Shown: in pieces, positions 26,982-35,437 of the stretch
Layout of the letters: each line of letters starts with the position of its first letter
Position numbering within the stretch: the first letter of the stretch is position 1
Assembly: GCA_022072165.1 (NCBI GenBank)
Contig: JAJVIF010000002.1
Coordinates: 492,063 to 556,062 of the forward strand
Source: a bacterium
GTDB lineage: Bacteria; JAJVIF01
DNA: 64,000 nucleotides
Direction: 5' to 3'
Made by a program: the position numbers and the translations under genes
The notes under the pieces: model-generated
What the model saw: only the letters and a program-made list of their open reading frames with translations
Database searches by the model: none
Told to the model about the DNA's origin: nothing

Positions 26982-27500
26982 CTACGCCTCCAGGCCCAGG
27001 AGCTTTTCCACGGCCGGACGGATATCCACCGTCCACAACCGCGCTCCCGCCTTCACCGAAATGGCGTTCCCCCCCGGATCCCACGCGAAGTACAGCTTCT
27101 GGATCGCCCGCTGCGTCTTGCCATCCAGCGCCAGTTTGTACTTCCGGGTCAGGGCCAGGACCCGCTCGAATTCCCCGGCGAACTCCTCGAAGGTCGCCCT
27201 GGTGACTGCTTCATTTCCCAGGTGAAACACCTGGGCGGGGGTTAACTGATCCTTGGCAGGATCCGCCTCAAAATGGGTGATAGCGGCTTCCCGGAGCTCC
27301 TGCAGCAGCGCATTCGCGCGATCACCATGCGCCAGGAGCGCTTTCAGTTCCGCCGGGCTGATGGCATCGGGTGCCATGTCCCGGGCTTCGACCGTCTGGT
27401 CCTCGAAGCTGAGGGTGCGCCGGAAGTACAGGGCGAAGGTGGTGAGTCCGGCCAGGCTCAGCAGCCCGAGGACGATGGGGTTGAGGTCCTGCGCAAGCAT
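26982..27500 (-). CDS. Membrane-anchored hypothetical protein
   Basis: The 172-residue product has one N-terminal membrane helix (about residues 8-24) and then a charged, mostly helical soluble domain. No motif is recognised. It has its own perfect TATAAT box 6 nt before ATG 27500, so it is probably translated from a leaderless mRNA. tcmP starts 36 nt downstream on the same strand, so read-through into the cassette is possible. Confidence 0.68.
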   Translation of the reverse strand: MLAQDLNPIVLGLLSLAGLTTFALYFRRTLSFEDQTVEARDMAPDAISPAELKALLAHGDRANALLQELREAAITHFEADPAKDQLTPAQVFHLGNEAVTRATFEEFAGEFERVLALTRKYKLALDGKTQRAIQKLYFAWDPGGNAISVKAGARLWTVDIRPAVEKLLGLEA

Positions 27501-27506
27501 AGGCCG

Positions 27507-27512
27507 ATTATA
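27507..27512 (-). promoter_or_regulatory. Leaderless -10 box (TATAAT)
   Basis: A consensus TATAAT on the minus strand ends 6 nt before ATG 27500, with no ribosome binding site between. It is the clearest example of the leaderless pattern in this window. Confidence 0.7.
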
Positions 27513-27613
27513 GGGGGGGCAGGCCGACGGGAGCAGGCACGACGCCGTGTCAAATCTGGGTGAATCCCGGGGAATTTTGGCCACCATTGGCCCGCATGTC
27601 GCCGGATGGCAGG

Positions 27614-27872
27614 TATATTGATGTTCAGTGACGAGTGGGATGGACGAGTCACCACCGCCAGCAGGGAGGGCCAGAACCCGGGCGCGACAAGCGCCTGTTG
27701 TTGTCTCTGACGACCCTGCCACAAGGCGACATAAGCACTCTGCTGCCAGCAGGTCGGGATACTACTCCGACGACAGAATCTGGATGCCGCCGGGGTTGTC
27801 CCACCCCGGGCGTAGCGGCGTCTCTCTGCAGGCCTGGCAGGACCGTCTGGGACCGAGAAAGTGAGACCCATC
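27614..27872 (+). other. Long, probably structured leader upstream of the HD-domain gene
   Basis: A TATATT box at 27614-27619 is followed by about 250 nt without a convincing ORF before ATG 27873. The stretch contains a composite hairpin at 27786-27819 (a 5-bp outer stem, a one-sided bulge and an inner stem of about 6 bp) and a smaller stem near 27740-27755. I could not match it to a riboswitch class that I know. Confidence 0.4.
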
Positions 27873-28667
27873 ATGGCTGACAACACCCTGCCCCGTCCGG
27901 CACTCCCGGTCATGCCCCACCCGGTGCTCCCCCAGGGAGCCCGGGTCGTGAAAGCTCCCATTCCGGCGATGCCGGGAAGCGAACTGCTGGGGAGCGGACC
28001 GGCGATCACGTTGGAAGATGTCAAAGCGAATCCGAAAGTCCAGCTCCTGATCCGGATGGCGGACCAGCATCTGGAAGCCATCGGCTTCACCGAGCATGGC
28101 TATCGGCATACCGGCATCGTCTCGTCCCGGGGCATGAAGCTCATGCGGACCCTGGGCTACGACGAGCGCCTGGTGCAACTGACCGCCATCGCAGGGTATA
28201 CCCACGATGTCGGGAATCTGGTGAGCCGGCATCAGCATGGCATCACCAGCGCGCTGATGATGTACGACATCCTGCGCGACATGGGGATGCCGCTGGAGGA
28301 GATCGCCATCACTATGGGAGCTATCGGCAACCATGAGGAACAGTATGGCGACCCGGGCCATGCGGTCGCCGCTGGCGTGGTGCTGGCGGATAAAAGCGAT
28401 GTCCACTACACGCGGGTCCGGCACCGGAATGTCGACACCGACGACATCCATGACCGGGTGAATCTCGCCTGCCGGCGCTCGTATCTCACCAGCGAACCGG
28501 ATCGCCGCACCATCACGCTGGAACTGGAGATTGATCCCACCATCAGTCCGCTGATGGAGTACTTCCGCATCTTTTCGCCCCGGATGGACATGTGCTACCG
28601 CGCGGCGCAGGTGCTGGATGCCCGCTTCCAGCTCCGGATCAACGGGCAGGCCTTCTACGGCGTCTGA
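27873..28667 (+). CDS. HD-domain phosphohydrolase-like protein
   Basis: The 264-residue protein has a Pro-rich N-terminal segment and an HD domain: an upstream His in YRHTG near residue 85, the HD pair in AGYTHDVGN near 109-117, and later NHEEQYG and LADKSD, matching the metal-binding order H...HD...H...D. Such domains hydrolyse nucleotides or cyclic dinucleotides; the substrate is unknown. A family of similar stand-alone HD proteins occurs in thermophilic and Gram-positive bacteria. ATG 27873 follows a GAGAAAGTGAG element about 5 nt upstream. Confidence 0.85.
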   Translation: MADNTLPRPALPVMPHPVLPQGARVVKAPIPAMPGSELLGSGPAITLEDVKANPKVQLLIRMADQHLEAIGFTEHGYRHTGIVSSRGMKLMRTLGYDERLVQLTAIAGYTHDVGNLVSRHQHGITSALMMYDILRDMGMPLEEIAITMGAIGNHEEQYGDPGHAVAAGVVLADKSDVHYTRVRHRNVDTDDIHDRVNLACRRSYLTSEPDRRTITLELEIDPTISPLMEYFRIFSPRMDMCYRAAQVLDARFQLRINGQAFYGV

Positions 28668-28682
28668 CCCCAATCCCTCCAG

Positions 28683-28715
28683 AAAAACGGCGCGAGCCCC
28701 ATCACGGGGCTCGCG
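28683..28715 (-). terminator. Intrinsic terminator of the small acidic-protein gene
   Basis: A perfect 10-bp GC-rich stem (28691-28700 with 28706-28715) is followed on the minus strand by CCG and then five T. It may also slow transcripts of the convergent HD gene. Confidence 0.85.
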
Positions 28716-28740
28716 GGCCACATGGTCCGGGGCAGGGGGC

Positions 28741-28968
28741 TTACCCCTGCTCTTTGGCTTCCCGTTCACGACGCAGGATGTCTTCCAGCGTCGCCGGCTT
28801 CGCACCTGCCGGGGCGGTACTGGGGAAGTCCTCGACATGCTCCAGGGTGCCGACCCGGTCATCGCTGGTGGGGCTGTCGCCCTCCCCGCTGACCGCGAGG
28901 GCCGCTTCCTCGAGGGAGACTTCCTCCTCCGAAGCGGGGTCATGCTGAGGCTTGAGCTGTTCGGTCAT
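28741..28968 (-). CDS. Small acidic protein of unknown function
   Basis: The 75-residue product is strongly acidic and rich in Glu, Ala and Ser, with a basic-acidic C-terminal helix (LEDILRREREAKEQ). It is probably disordered. It has a good GGAGGAG Shine-Dalgarno 7 nt before ATG 28968, and it lies between two terminators, so it is a one-gene unit and likely real despite its size. No function can be assigned. Confidence 0.68.
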   Translation of the reverse strand: MTEQLKPQHDPASEEEVSLEEAALAVSGEGDSPTSDDRVGTLEHVEDFPSTAPAGAKPATLEDILRREREAKEQG

Positions 28969-29014
28969 CGTGCCACTCCTCCGGAGCCGGCGCAGGCCCG
29001 GCGCGGGGGATAGT

Positions 29015-29036
29015 AAAAAGCGGGGAGCCTCCCCGC
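29015..29036 (-). terminator. Intrinsic terminator of the large PKD/SBBP lipoprotein gene
   Basis: A 7-bp GC-rich stem with a 3-nt loop (29020-29036) is followed on the minus strand by five T (29019-29015), about 90 nt beyond the stop codon at 29126. Confidence 0.88.
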
Positions 29037-29125
29037 AGTGGTCCGTTTCACGGACCCCCACAGGATACCGCACCCAGCCAGGGGGATTGTGATCTGGCTC
29101 CGCTTTCTTGCCGCGGCCTGTGTTC

Positions 29126-32100
29126 TTACCAGGTCCCGTCGGCGTTGACCCCGGTAATGAAGGGGTCCAGGCTGCCAGCGGAGGTCAGGTTGAAGACGCC
29201 GGCACCGGGATTGAAATCGGCGGTGCCCTGGAAGTCGCCACCGATAAACACCCGTCCGCACGGATCAAACCCCAGACCACGAGCAGAGCCGGAAGCGCCG
29301 TAGACGTTGTTCCAGAGCCAGGTGCCGGTGCTGCTGTATTTCACGATCGCAGCGCCTCCTGTCACCGACCCGCCGCCGAAGTTGGTGGTTCCCGCCAGTG
29401 AGCAGGCGATGGCGTAGTTGTCCTGGGCATCGGCTTTAACGTCGTACATGTTGTCGGACCCCGCCCCGCCATACTGGAAGGCCGCCAGGGGTGCACCGAT
29501 GTTCGAGAGTCGGACCACGAAGAGGTCCTGCGCGCCAGCCGCCGTAAACGTGCTGGACCCAAACGTGGCGGTTCCGGCGAAGTTTCCGACAAAGATGGTG
29601 GTACCATCGCTGAGCACACAAGCGCCCTGAGCGCTGTCCCAGGTATTACCACCTCCGACATAGTCCCAGAGATAGTTGAAGTTGCTGTCGAGCGCCACGG
29701 CGTAGGCATCGGTCGCGGTGCCACCGATCGTGGACCGTCCGCCACCCCCGAAGTTGACGCTGCTGGGGGCGTAGACCGAGAACTGCCCCACCAGGACAAA
29801 TCCATCAGAGGGGCTCATCCCAAACCCACCTGTCGACGCACCGCCACAGTTGATGGTGTACTGCCCATCAAACGTCCCGGTCGGGGTGAAGCGGGTGAGG
29901 TAGTGTGGCGAGAACACCGTCGGCGGACCGCCAAAGGAGAACGCCGCACTGTAGCTGTATCCGCTGATGATGACCCGATCCTGACTGTCACACCGGGCAC
30001 CGGTGCTCGTTTCCGAGCCGCCGCCTCCGAAGCGCTGCGCCCACTGGAAGACCCCGGCAGAGTTCCACTTCACCAGGACCGCATCCTGCGCGCCGGCACT
30101 GGTCAGCGGACCGCCGCCGAAGTTCACCGTCCCTTCATACTCGCCATGCGCGTAGACATTGCCAGCGGAATCGACTGTCACCGCCCGGAAGAAGTCGTTG
30201 CCAGTGGTGTCGATGTGCCGGTCCCACAGATAGGTGCCATCCGAAGCGAACTTCGCGACATACGGGTCGCTGTTGCCGCCATTCGTCCGGAGGCCACCAC
30301 CGAAATCGATGCTGCTGAACGCGCCTCCGGCCAGAAGCACAGAGCCATCCGGACCGACTTCGACATCGAAGCCAAAGTCCAGATTTGCGCCGCCAAAGCG
30401 TTTCGCCCAGCCACTGAAGGCACTGGCGGAATTCACCGTCACGTTGGGGTCCGCCGGGGGCGTGGCAGGTCCGCTCTCCCCGGGTGGGTCGGCATCGGTG
30501 AGGGTGATGCTGATGGTCCGCACTTGCGGCGTGGGGGGCGTCCCGGTGTAGGCGTAAGTGTGGGAGTACGTCTGTGGGCCCCCGGCGATGTTTTCAGGCT
30601 CAGGCACCACAGGTGTCCCATCTCCCCAGTCGACTCCCACCAGGTAATTCCCGGTGGTGTTGGTCGGGCCCAGAGTCGGGACAGTTAACTCAATGACGGT
30701 CGGCTCGCAAGTCACGCTCTGGCCGGAAACAAAGCTCCAGGAAGCGACAGGCGGGACAGCGGCGGAATCCACCGTGACGTTGAAATGCTGATAGACGGTC
30801 CCCTCCAGCGCAGTCCCCAGAGCGCTGAGGTCCGGGGCGAGATTGCGTCGCACCGTGCTCCAGTCCGCAGGGGGCGTGACATCTGTCGGGTCGATCGCCC
30901 GGAGCATCCCGGTGAGAGCGCCAGCCGTTGCCGGGGTCCCGGAGAGGGTCCCCTGATAGAAGAGCGCATCCTGCGGATGCCCCGTGTCCGGATCGACATC
31001 CCCACCATAGGCGGTGTCGTCATCCAGGACCACCAAGGTATTCCCTTCCGATCCTGCAATCCCGGGGACATGAAGCGTGACAACTGGCACGCCGCTCGAT
31101 CCGGCGGAGACCAGTGTAGTGTCGCTGTCCTCTCCCAGATGGACGGTCCCGGCTTCCTGCGCCCGGGCATCCCAGTCCACCACGCGGGCATCGAGGGTGA
31201 CAAAGCTCGCCTGCCCTTCCACGAGTCCCGCGCCATGCCCGAGGAAGGCGACCGCCTCGACATCGAGCGCGCCGTGCGGCATCCGATAGGCGAATTTGGA
31301 AACGTCATCCTGCGGCAGGCGGTTGCTCCGCCGTTCAACACCACTGTTGCCGCCCCGGGGGTCTTCGTACTTCACCAGGATCGACGCCCGCACTGATACA
31401 GCGCCCATGGTCGCCAGGGTCGCTTTGTCGAGGGCCAGCGTATGAGTGGTGGCCTGTCCCTGACTCCAGATGCCATAGCCGGTCGGACCAGTCGCGAATT
31501 GCGCGGTCTGCCAGCCACCGGGACCGTAGTTCCCGGTCATCTGGCCTCCATTGCTCAGGCCGATCCTGTTATCGGCGGCTTCGTTGGTGAGGAGCTGGAA
31601 GGGAAAGGTGTTGCTGGTGGTGCCAGGATCCGCGATCAGCGCTCCGGGCTTCAGATAGCCATCGGGATTCGTGATCAGCCGGGTATTCACGCGGACCTGA
31701 TCGGTGGCGGGGAAGTAGACCGCCGCATCGGGGTCATCCAGCAGCCAGAGGACCCGCCCGGTGACCGCGAGGTCCGCACGGTTCCCGGCGGAGGGGGGGC
31801 CCGCCAGGTTGGTAGGTGCCGGGAAGGGATGCGTCGTGCGGTAATGGAGATACAACGTCTGCGGGTCGGCGGTGACCCCGGTAATTTTTAGCGTGTCCGG
31901 ACGCATAAACGCCGCAATGGACAGAGTGTAAAGCTCCGACTGCTGATGCAGCCGGGTCGCGAACAGGGCTTCCGCCCCGGCCGTGAGGGTCGCGGGATCG
32001 ATCGTCACCTGCCAGCTCCCGACCTCCTGTTGCAGCAGGCTCCCCTGGGCCAGGGCAAAGTCCTGGGGGCTGGCGGCAGCCTCGGGCTGGAGTGTCGCCG

Positions 32101-32188
32101 GGGTCCGGCTCCCTCCCTGACAGCCCACCAGCAGCCCGGCCAGGGCCAGGCCGGTCGTGATACGGGTCACAGGCAGTAGCGATCGCAT
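29126..32188 (-). CDS. Large surface lipoprotein with PKD-like domain and SBBP-type beta-propeller
   Basis: The 1020-residue product begins with a lipoprotein signal (lipobox LVGC near residues 20-23). About 450 residues of uncharacterised beta-rich sequence follow. Next is a PKD-like domain near 500-570 (VDWGDGTPV, then SHTYAY), and a C-terminal propeller of about seven repeats of the type FGGG...D-x-DS-x-GN-x-Y/V (WAKRFGG, GNVYAHGEYEG, DRVIISGYS and others). Such proteins sit on the outer surface and probably bind polymers or other cells. ATG 32188 has GGAGG about 9 nt upstream and begins the signal peptide. Confidence 0.85.
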   Translation of the reverse strand: MRSLLPVTRITTGLALAGLLVGCQGGSRTPATLQPEAAASPQDFALAQGSLLQQEVGSWQVTIDPATLTAGAEALFATRLHQQSELYTLSIAAFMRPDTLKITGVTADPQTLYLHYRTTHPFPAPTNLAGPPSAGNRADLAVTGRVLWLLDDPDAAVYFPATDQVRVNTRLITNPDGYLKPGALIADPGTTSNTFPFQLLTNEAADNRIGLSNGGQMTGNYGPGGWQTAQFATGPTGYGIWSQGQATTHTLALDKATLATMGAVSVRASILVKYEDPRGGNSGVERRSNRLPQDDVSKFAYRMPHGALDVEAVAFLGHGAGLVEGQASFVTLDARVVDWDARAQEAGTVHLGEDSDTTLVSAGSSGVPVVTLHVPGIAGSEGNTLVVLDDDTAYGGDVDPDTGHPQDALFYQGTLSGTPATAGALTGMLRAIDPTDVTPPADWSTVRRNLAPDLSALGTALEGTVYQHFNVTVDSAAVPPVASWSFVSGQSVTCEPTVIELTVPTLGPTNTTGNYLVGVDWGDGTPVVPEPENIAGGPQTYSHTYAYTGTPPTPQVRTISITLTDADPPGESGPATPPADPNVTVNSASAFSGWAKRFGGANLDFGFDVEVGPDGSVLLAGGAFSSIDFGGGLRTNGGNSDPYVAKFASDGTYLWDRHIDTTGNDFFRAVTVDSAGNVYAHGEYEGTVNFGGGPLTSAGAQDAVLVKWNSAGVFQWAQRFGGGGSETSTGARCDSQDRVIISGYSYSAAFSFGGPPTVFSPHYLTRFTPTGTFDGQYTINCGGASTGGFGMSPSDGFVLVGQFSVYAPSSVNFGGGGRSTIGGTATDAYAVALDSNFNYLWDYVGGGNTWDSAQGACVLSDGTTIFVGNFAGTATFGSSTFTAAGAQDLFVVRLSNIGAPLAAFQYGGAGSDNMYDVKADAQDNYAIACSLAGTTNFGGGSVTGGAAIVKYSSTGTWLWNNVYGASGSARGLGFDPCGRVFIGGDFQGTADFNPGAGVFNLTSAGSLDPFITGVNADGTW

Positions 32189-32329
32189 GGGAAGAGTCCT
32201 CCACAACTGGGTGGGAAAGCACGCAGAGTGCGGGCTGGAAGAGAGATTGTACCGTCACGAGCAACAGGTCTGCGCTAGGATACGGGGACTGTTACCCGGA
32301 CTTTTAGCCGCCAGGAGCGCATCAGCGCC

Positions 32330-33565
32330 ATGCCCATCGACTTCACGCTCACTAAGGCCCAGGTCGCCCTCAAGATGCAGGTGCGGGAGTTCGTCAACGC
32401 GGTCGCCCGCCCCATCGCCAGCGAGATCGACCGGACCCGTCGCTTCCCCTACGAAATCGTCAATGGGCTGGCGGAAATGGGGCTCCTCTGCCCCATCGTG
32501 CCGAAGGAATATGGCGGCGCGGGGCTTACCTATGTGGATTACGCCATCATCGCGGAAGAGCTCGGCCGGGGCGATGCCGGGGCGGCCACGATCCTTGGCG
32601 CGCAGTGTTCCCTCTGTGCCTCGCCGATTCTGATGTATGGCACCGAAGAGCAGAAGCAGCGGTATCTGCCGAAGCTCGCGAGTGGTGAATGGATCGGTGC
32701 GTTCGCGCTGACCGAACAGGAAGCCGGGTCGGACTCAGGCAAGACCAAAGTCCGGATTTCCCCCACCAACGATGACATGACCGAGTTCCGCGTCGATGGA
32801 CACAAAATCTGGACCACCAACGGCGACATGGCGGACCTGGTCCTCTGCTTCGCCACCATCGACCCCGACAAGAAAATCGCGGGCATCACGCCGGTGCTGG
32901 TCGAGCGGACGATGAAGGGCTTTTCTTCGGGACGCATCGAGGAAACCGTCGGAATTCATGGCTCCCACCAGGTCGACACCTTCTATGAGGATGTCCGGGT
33001 CTCCGATGCCCAGATCGTGGGGGGCAAGGGGATGATCGGCAAGGGCTTCAAAGTCGCCATGGGGACCCTCGACGGCGGACGGGTCGGGGTGGCCGCCGTG
33101 TCGGTCGGCCTCGCGCAGGAGGCCTTCGATGTCGCGATGGAGCGGGGCAAGAACCGCGAGCAGTTCGGGACGCCCATTATCGAGAACCAGTCGCTGGCGT
33201 TCCGGATGGCGGACATGGCGAACCGGATCCATGCGGCGCGACTGATGACCTTCCACGCGGCCTGGATGAAGGACAAGGGGATCCCCAACACGCTGCAGTC
33301 GGCGCAGGCCAAGGTCTACGCGTCGGAGACCGCCTGGTGGGTCTGCGACCAGGCGCTGCAGATTTTCGGCGGCTGGGGCTACACCATGAACTTCCCGGCG
33401 GAACGGCATCTGCGGGATGCGCGAATCAAGCTCATCTACGAGGGGACCAGCGAGATCCAGCGGCTGGTTATCAGCCGATCGCTCATCAAGAGCGGGGCCT
33501 ATGACCTGGGGATCACGTTCAACCCCCTGCCCGCGGAAGCCGAGGCGGTCGGCGCGATGGCGTAA
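32330..33565 (+). CDS. Acyl-CoA dehydrogenase
   Basis: The 411-residue product oxidises acyl-CoA to enoyl-CoA using FAD and passes electrons to electron-transfer flavoprotein. It has the family's three parts: an N-terminal helical domain, a middle beta domain with GAFALTEQEAGSD near residues 124-136 and WTTNG near 164-168, and a C-terminal helical domain with REQFG near 281 and GGWGY and YEGTSEIQ near 349 and 371. The catalytic Glu of that last motif is present. AGGAG lies 12 nt before ATG. No other fatty-acid oxidation gene is nearby, so its substrate is unknown. Confidence 0.95.
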   Translation: MPIDFTLTKAQVALKMQVREFVNAVARPIASEIDRTRRFPYEIVNGLAEMGLLCPIVPKEYGGAGLTYVDYAIIAEELGRGDAGAATILGAQCSLCASPILMYGTEEQKQRYLPKLASGEWIGAFALTEQEAGSDSGKTKVRISPTNDDMTEFRVDGHKIWTTNGDMADLVLCFATIDPDKKIAGITPVLVERTMKGFSSGRIEETVGIHGSHQVDTFYEDVRVSDAQIVGGKGMIGKGFKVAMGTLDGGRVGVAAVSVGLAQEAFDVAMERGKNREQFGTPIIENQSLAFRMADMANRIHAARLMTFHAAWMKDKGIPNTLQSAQAKVYASETAWWVCDQALQIFGGWGYTMNFPAERHLRDARIKLIYEGTSEIQRLVISRSLIKSGAYDLGITFNPLPAEAEAVGAMA

Positions 33566-33568
33566 GGG

Positions 33569-33597
33569 TTGACAACCCCGGCAATTCAGGCGACACT
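33569..33597 (+). promoter_or_regulatory. Promoter of the NYN-domain gene
   Basis: TTGACA (33569-33574) starts 3 nt after the acyl-CoA dehydrogenase stop and is followed, 17 nt later, by GACACT (33592-33597). The -35 is perfect and the -10 is weak. Confidence 0.55.
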
Positions 33598-33609
33598 ATG
33601 AGTACTTCC

Positions 33610-33650
33610 AACCCGCCGGATCGTCGCAAGACTTTCGGCGGGTTATTCTC
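33610..33650 (+). terminator. Hairpin with T-rich tail between acyl-CoA dehydrogenase and NYN genes
   Basis: A 9-bp stem (33610-33618 with 33636-33644) with a 17-nt loop is followed by TTATTCT. It can terminate the dehydrogenase mRNA. It also lies just downstream of the NYN promoter and fills almost the whole leader of that gene. Confidence 0.7.
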
Positions 33651-33659
33651 TTGGTGATC

Positions 33660-34265
33660 ATGCTTCCTCCCACCTCCCCCCGAGTAATTGCATTCTTTGA
33701 TGCGCAAAACCTCTATCACGCCGCAAAACGAGAGTTTGGATACACGCACCCGAACTTTGACCCATTGTCGTTGGCTACGCTCGTCGCAGGCAATCAAGGG
33801 TGGGCTCTCAAGCAAGTACGGCTTTATACGGGCATCCCGGATGTGCATCGTTCGCCTCATTGGAACGGATTTTGGAATTCCCGCTTGGGACAGTTGCATG
33901 ATGCGGGCATCTTCACTTACTCCAGAGCTCTGGTTTATGCCGGAGGCATTCCCCGTGAAAAGGGCATCGATGTCCGGATCTCCCTCGACATCATTCGGCT
34001 GGCGATGAAGCGGGAATACGATGTGGCACTGCTGTTCAGTCAGGATCAGGACCTGAGCGAAGTCGCGAAAGAAATCCGCGAAGTCGCACGCGAGCAACAG
34101 CGCTGGATCAAGATCGCATCCGCCCTTCCAATGGCCAGGGACAGCAAGGCAAACCAGGGCGTGAACTTCACGGACTGGCTGCCCATTGATCGCCAAACCT
34201 ACGACCCCTGCATCGATCCTCGCGACTATCGCCCCCGCTCCGCTGGCGGCCGACCGACAGATTAA
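33660..34265 (+). CDS. NYN-domain (LabA/DUF88-like) putative ribonuclease
   Basis: The 201-residue product is a PIN-like NYN domain. Its acidic residues appear in the expected places: VIAFFDAQNLYH near residues 10-21, KGIDVRISLDI near 102-112, and FSQDQDLSEVAKEI near 127-140. Proteins of this family are metal-dependent RNases or lack known activity; some are found in defence or phage contexts. The start is uncertain among ATG 33660, GTG 33654 and TTG 33651, and none has a Shine-Dalgarno. The gene is isolated between promoter and hairpin and is somewhat AT-richer than its neighbours. Confidence 0.8.
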   Translation: MLPPTSPRVIAFFDAQNLYHAAKREFGYTHPNFDPLSLATLVAGNQGWALKQVRLYTGIPDVHRSPHWNGFWNSRLGQLHDAGIFTYSRALVYAGGIPREKGIDVRISLDIIRLAMKREYDVALLFSQDQDLSEVAKEIREVAREQQRWIKIASALPMARDSKANQGVNFTDWLPIDRQTYDPCIDPRDYRPRSAGGRPTD

Positions 34266-34362
34266 CGGCGTCTGCATGGACCAGCTAGCAGTTAGTTGCC
34301 TCGTCAAACAGCATATGTGGATTCCCCTTCACAGGCCGTTGCTTCGGGGCTGGCTACAGCAA

Positions 34363-34384
34363 GCGCCGGGGGAGTCCCCGGCGC
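34363..34384 (-). terminator. Hairpin after the thioredoxin-like gene
   Basis: A perfect 9-bp stem (34363-34371 with 34376-34384) with a 4-nt loop lies 24 nt beyond the stop codon; the tail on the minus strand is only TTGCT. Confidence 0.6.
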
Positions 34385-34408
34385 ACTGTGTGTCTTGGTG
34401 GTATGCCC

Positions 34409-34651
34409 TTAGCCCTTCAGATCCGCCAGGCTGGCACCGAAGTTGATGTGGAACGGTTGCCCCTCCAGCACCAGCGCCGGAACCGACTGCACGCCCTGCG
34501 CCTCAGCCTCAGACAGCCGCGCCGCCGCCTCCCCGAGATGCACGATTTCGACATCGTACCGGGCGGGGTCCAGGGCCTGCACGACCTGCTGTTCCGCTGC
34601 GACACAGACCGGGCAGCCTGCGTGATAGAAGGTGACTTTCGACTTGCTCAT
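34409..34651 (-). CDS. Small thioredoxin/glutaredoxin-like protein
   Basis: The 80-residue product has the thioredoxin-fold opening VTFYHAGCPVC, with a CPVC redox site at about residues 13-16, and a cis-Pro in VQSVPALV near 55-62. These are the two hallmarks of small glutaredoxin-like disulfide reductases. GGAGG lies about 10 nt before ATG 34651. It is divergent from a MarR-family gene whose product has its own cysteine cluster, suggesting redox regulation. Confidence 0.85.
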   Translation of the reverse strand: MSKSKVTFYHAGCPVCVAAEQQVVQALDPARYDVEIVHLGEAAARLSEAEAQGVQSVPALVLEGQPFHINFGASLADLKG

Positions 34652-34738
34652 CCTGTTGCTTCCTCCAGATGGGTGTGGCGCGAGCGTATAGTTTCGTCTC
34701 GCTACTACTAAAACGGAATTTACCCCCTGCGCCACGCC

Positions 34739-34767
34739 TTGTCAAGCTGGTTTTGATCCGATACCTT
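34739..34767 (+). promoter_or_regulatory. Leaderless promoter of the MarR-family gene
   Basis: TTGTCA (34739-34744), a 17-nt spacer and TACCTT (34762-34767) are followed 6 nt later by ATG 34774. Both boxes and both spacings fit a leaderless promoter. Confidence 0.7.
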
Positions 34768-34773
34768 TCCTGC

Positions 34774-35370
34774 ATGGACTCCACTCCCGCCAGAGTTGCG
34801 GACCTCACCGAGCGCCTGGGCAATCTGCTCCGCAGCAGCCAACGCCAGCAGAGTGAGGACCCGCCGCTACTGCCAGTGCACTGGCAGGCGCTGCACTACC
34901 TGGCCCGGTGTAATCGGTACAGCGATGGTCCGGTCGCGGTTGCTGAGTTTCTGGGACTCACGAAAGGCACCACCAGTCAGACACTCCGATTGCTGGAGAG
35001 CCGGGGTCTCATTGCACGGGAAGATGACACCACCGACCGTCGGCGCATCCATCTGCGACTTACGGCTGCTGGCCGTGCTGTCCTGCAGCCAGCGACTGTC
35101 CCGGCGGGTTTTTCCCAGGCGGTGACAGCCCTGGGCGAGTCCGGAGACTTGCTGGCGGCACTGCTGGAAGCGTTGCTGCGAGAGCTACAGGCCGCGCATG
35201 GCAGCCGGACGTTCGGTCAGTGTCGGACCTGTCGCCATTTCACACCATTGGGTCCTGGTCGTCAGCGTTGCGGGCTCACTGGCGAGCGTCTCTCAGCACA
35301 GGACAGCGCAAAAATCTGCCGGGAACATGAGGTGCCGCAGGAGGGTTCCTGCTTACGACGCCGCCTGTGA
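34774..35370 (+). CDS. MarR-family regulator with C-terminal cysteine cluster
   Basis: The 198-residue product has a MarR winged-helix domain (about residues 25-110): VAEFLGLTKGTTSQTLRLLE as recognition region, then the wing DTTDRRRIHLRLT. A C-terminal segment holds four cysteines in the pattern CxxC...C...C (CRTCRHF near 148-154, RCGLTGERL near 164, ICREH near 179). This tail could bind iron-sulfur or zinc. The gene is divergent from the thioredoxin-like gene, whose promoter it may control. The start at 34774 is supported by the leaderless promoter. Confidence 0.85.
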   Translation: MDSTPARVADLTERLGNLLRSSQRQQSEDPPLLPVHWQALHYLARCNRYSDGPVAVAEFLGLTKGTTSQTLRLLESRGLIAREDDTTDRRRIHLRLTAAGRAVLQPATVPAGFSQAVTALGESGDLLAALLEALLRELQAAHGSRTFGQCRTCRHFTPLGPGRQRCGLTGERLSAQDSAKICREHEVPQEGSCLRRRL

Positions 35371-35437
35371 GTGTTACACTCCCGCCGCGAGATTCTGAGG
35401 GGGACGTGCACTTTTTCCAGGACTCAAGGAGCGCCTG

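Noticed and set aside
27762-28943. Minus-strand frame across the HD-domain gene
   Set aside because: It would overlap the HD gene, two terminators and a separate small gene, and encodes no known domain.
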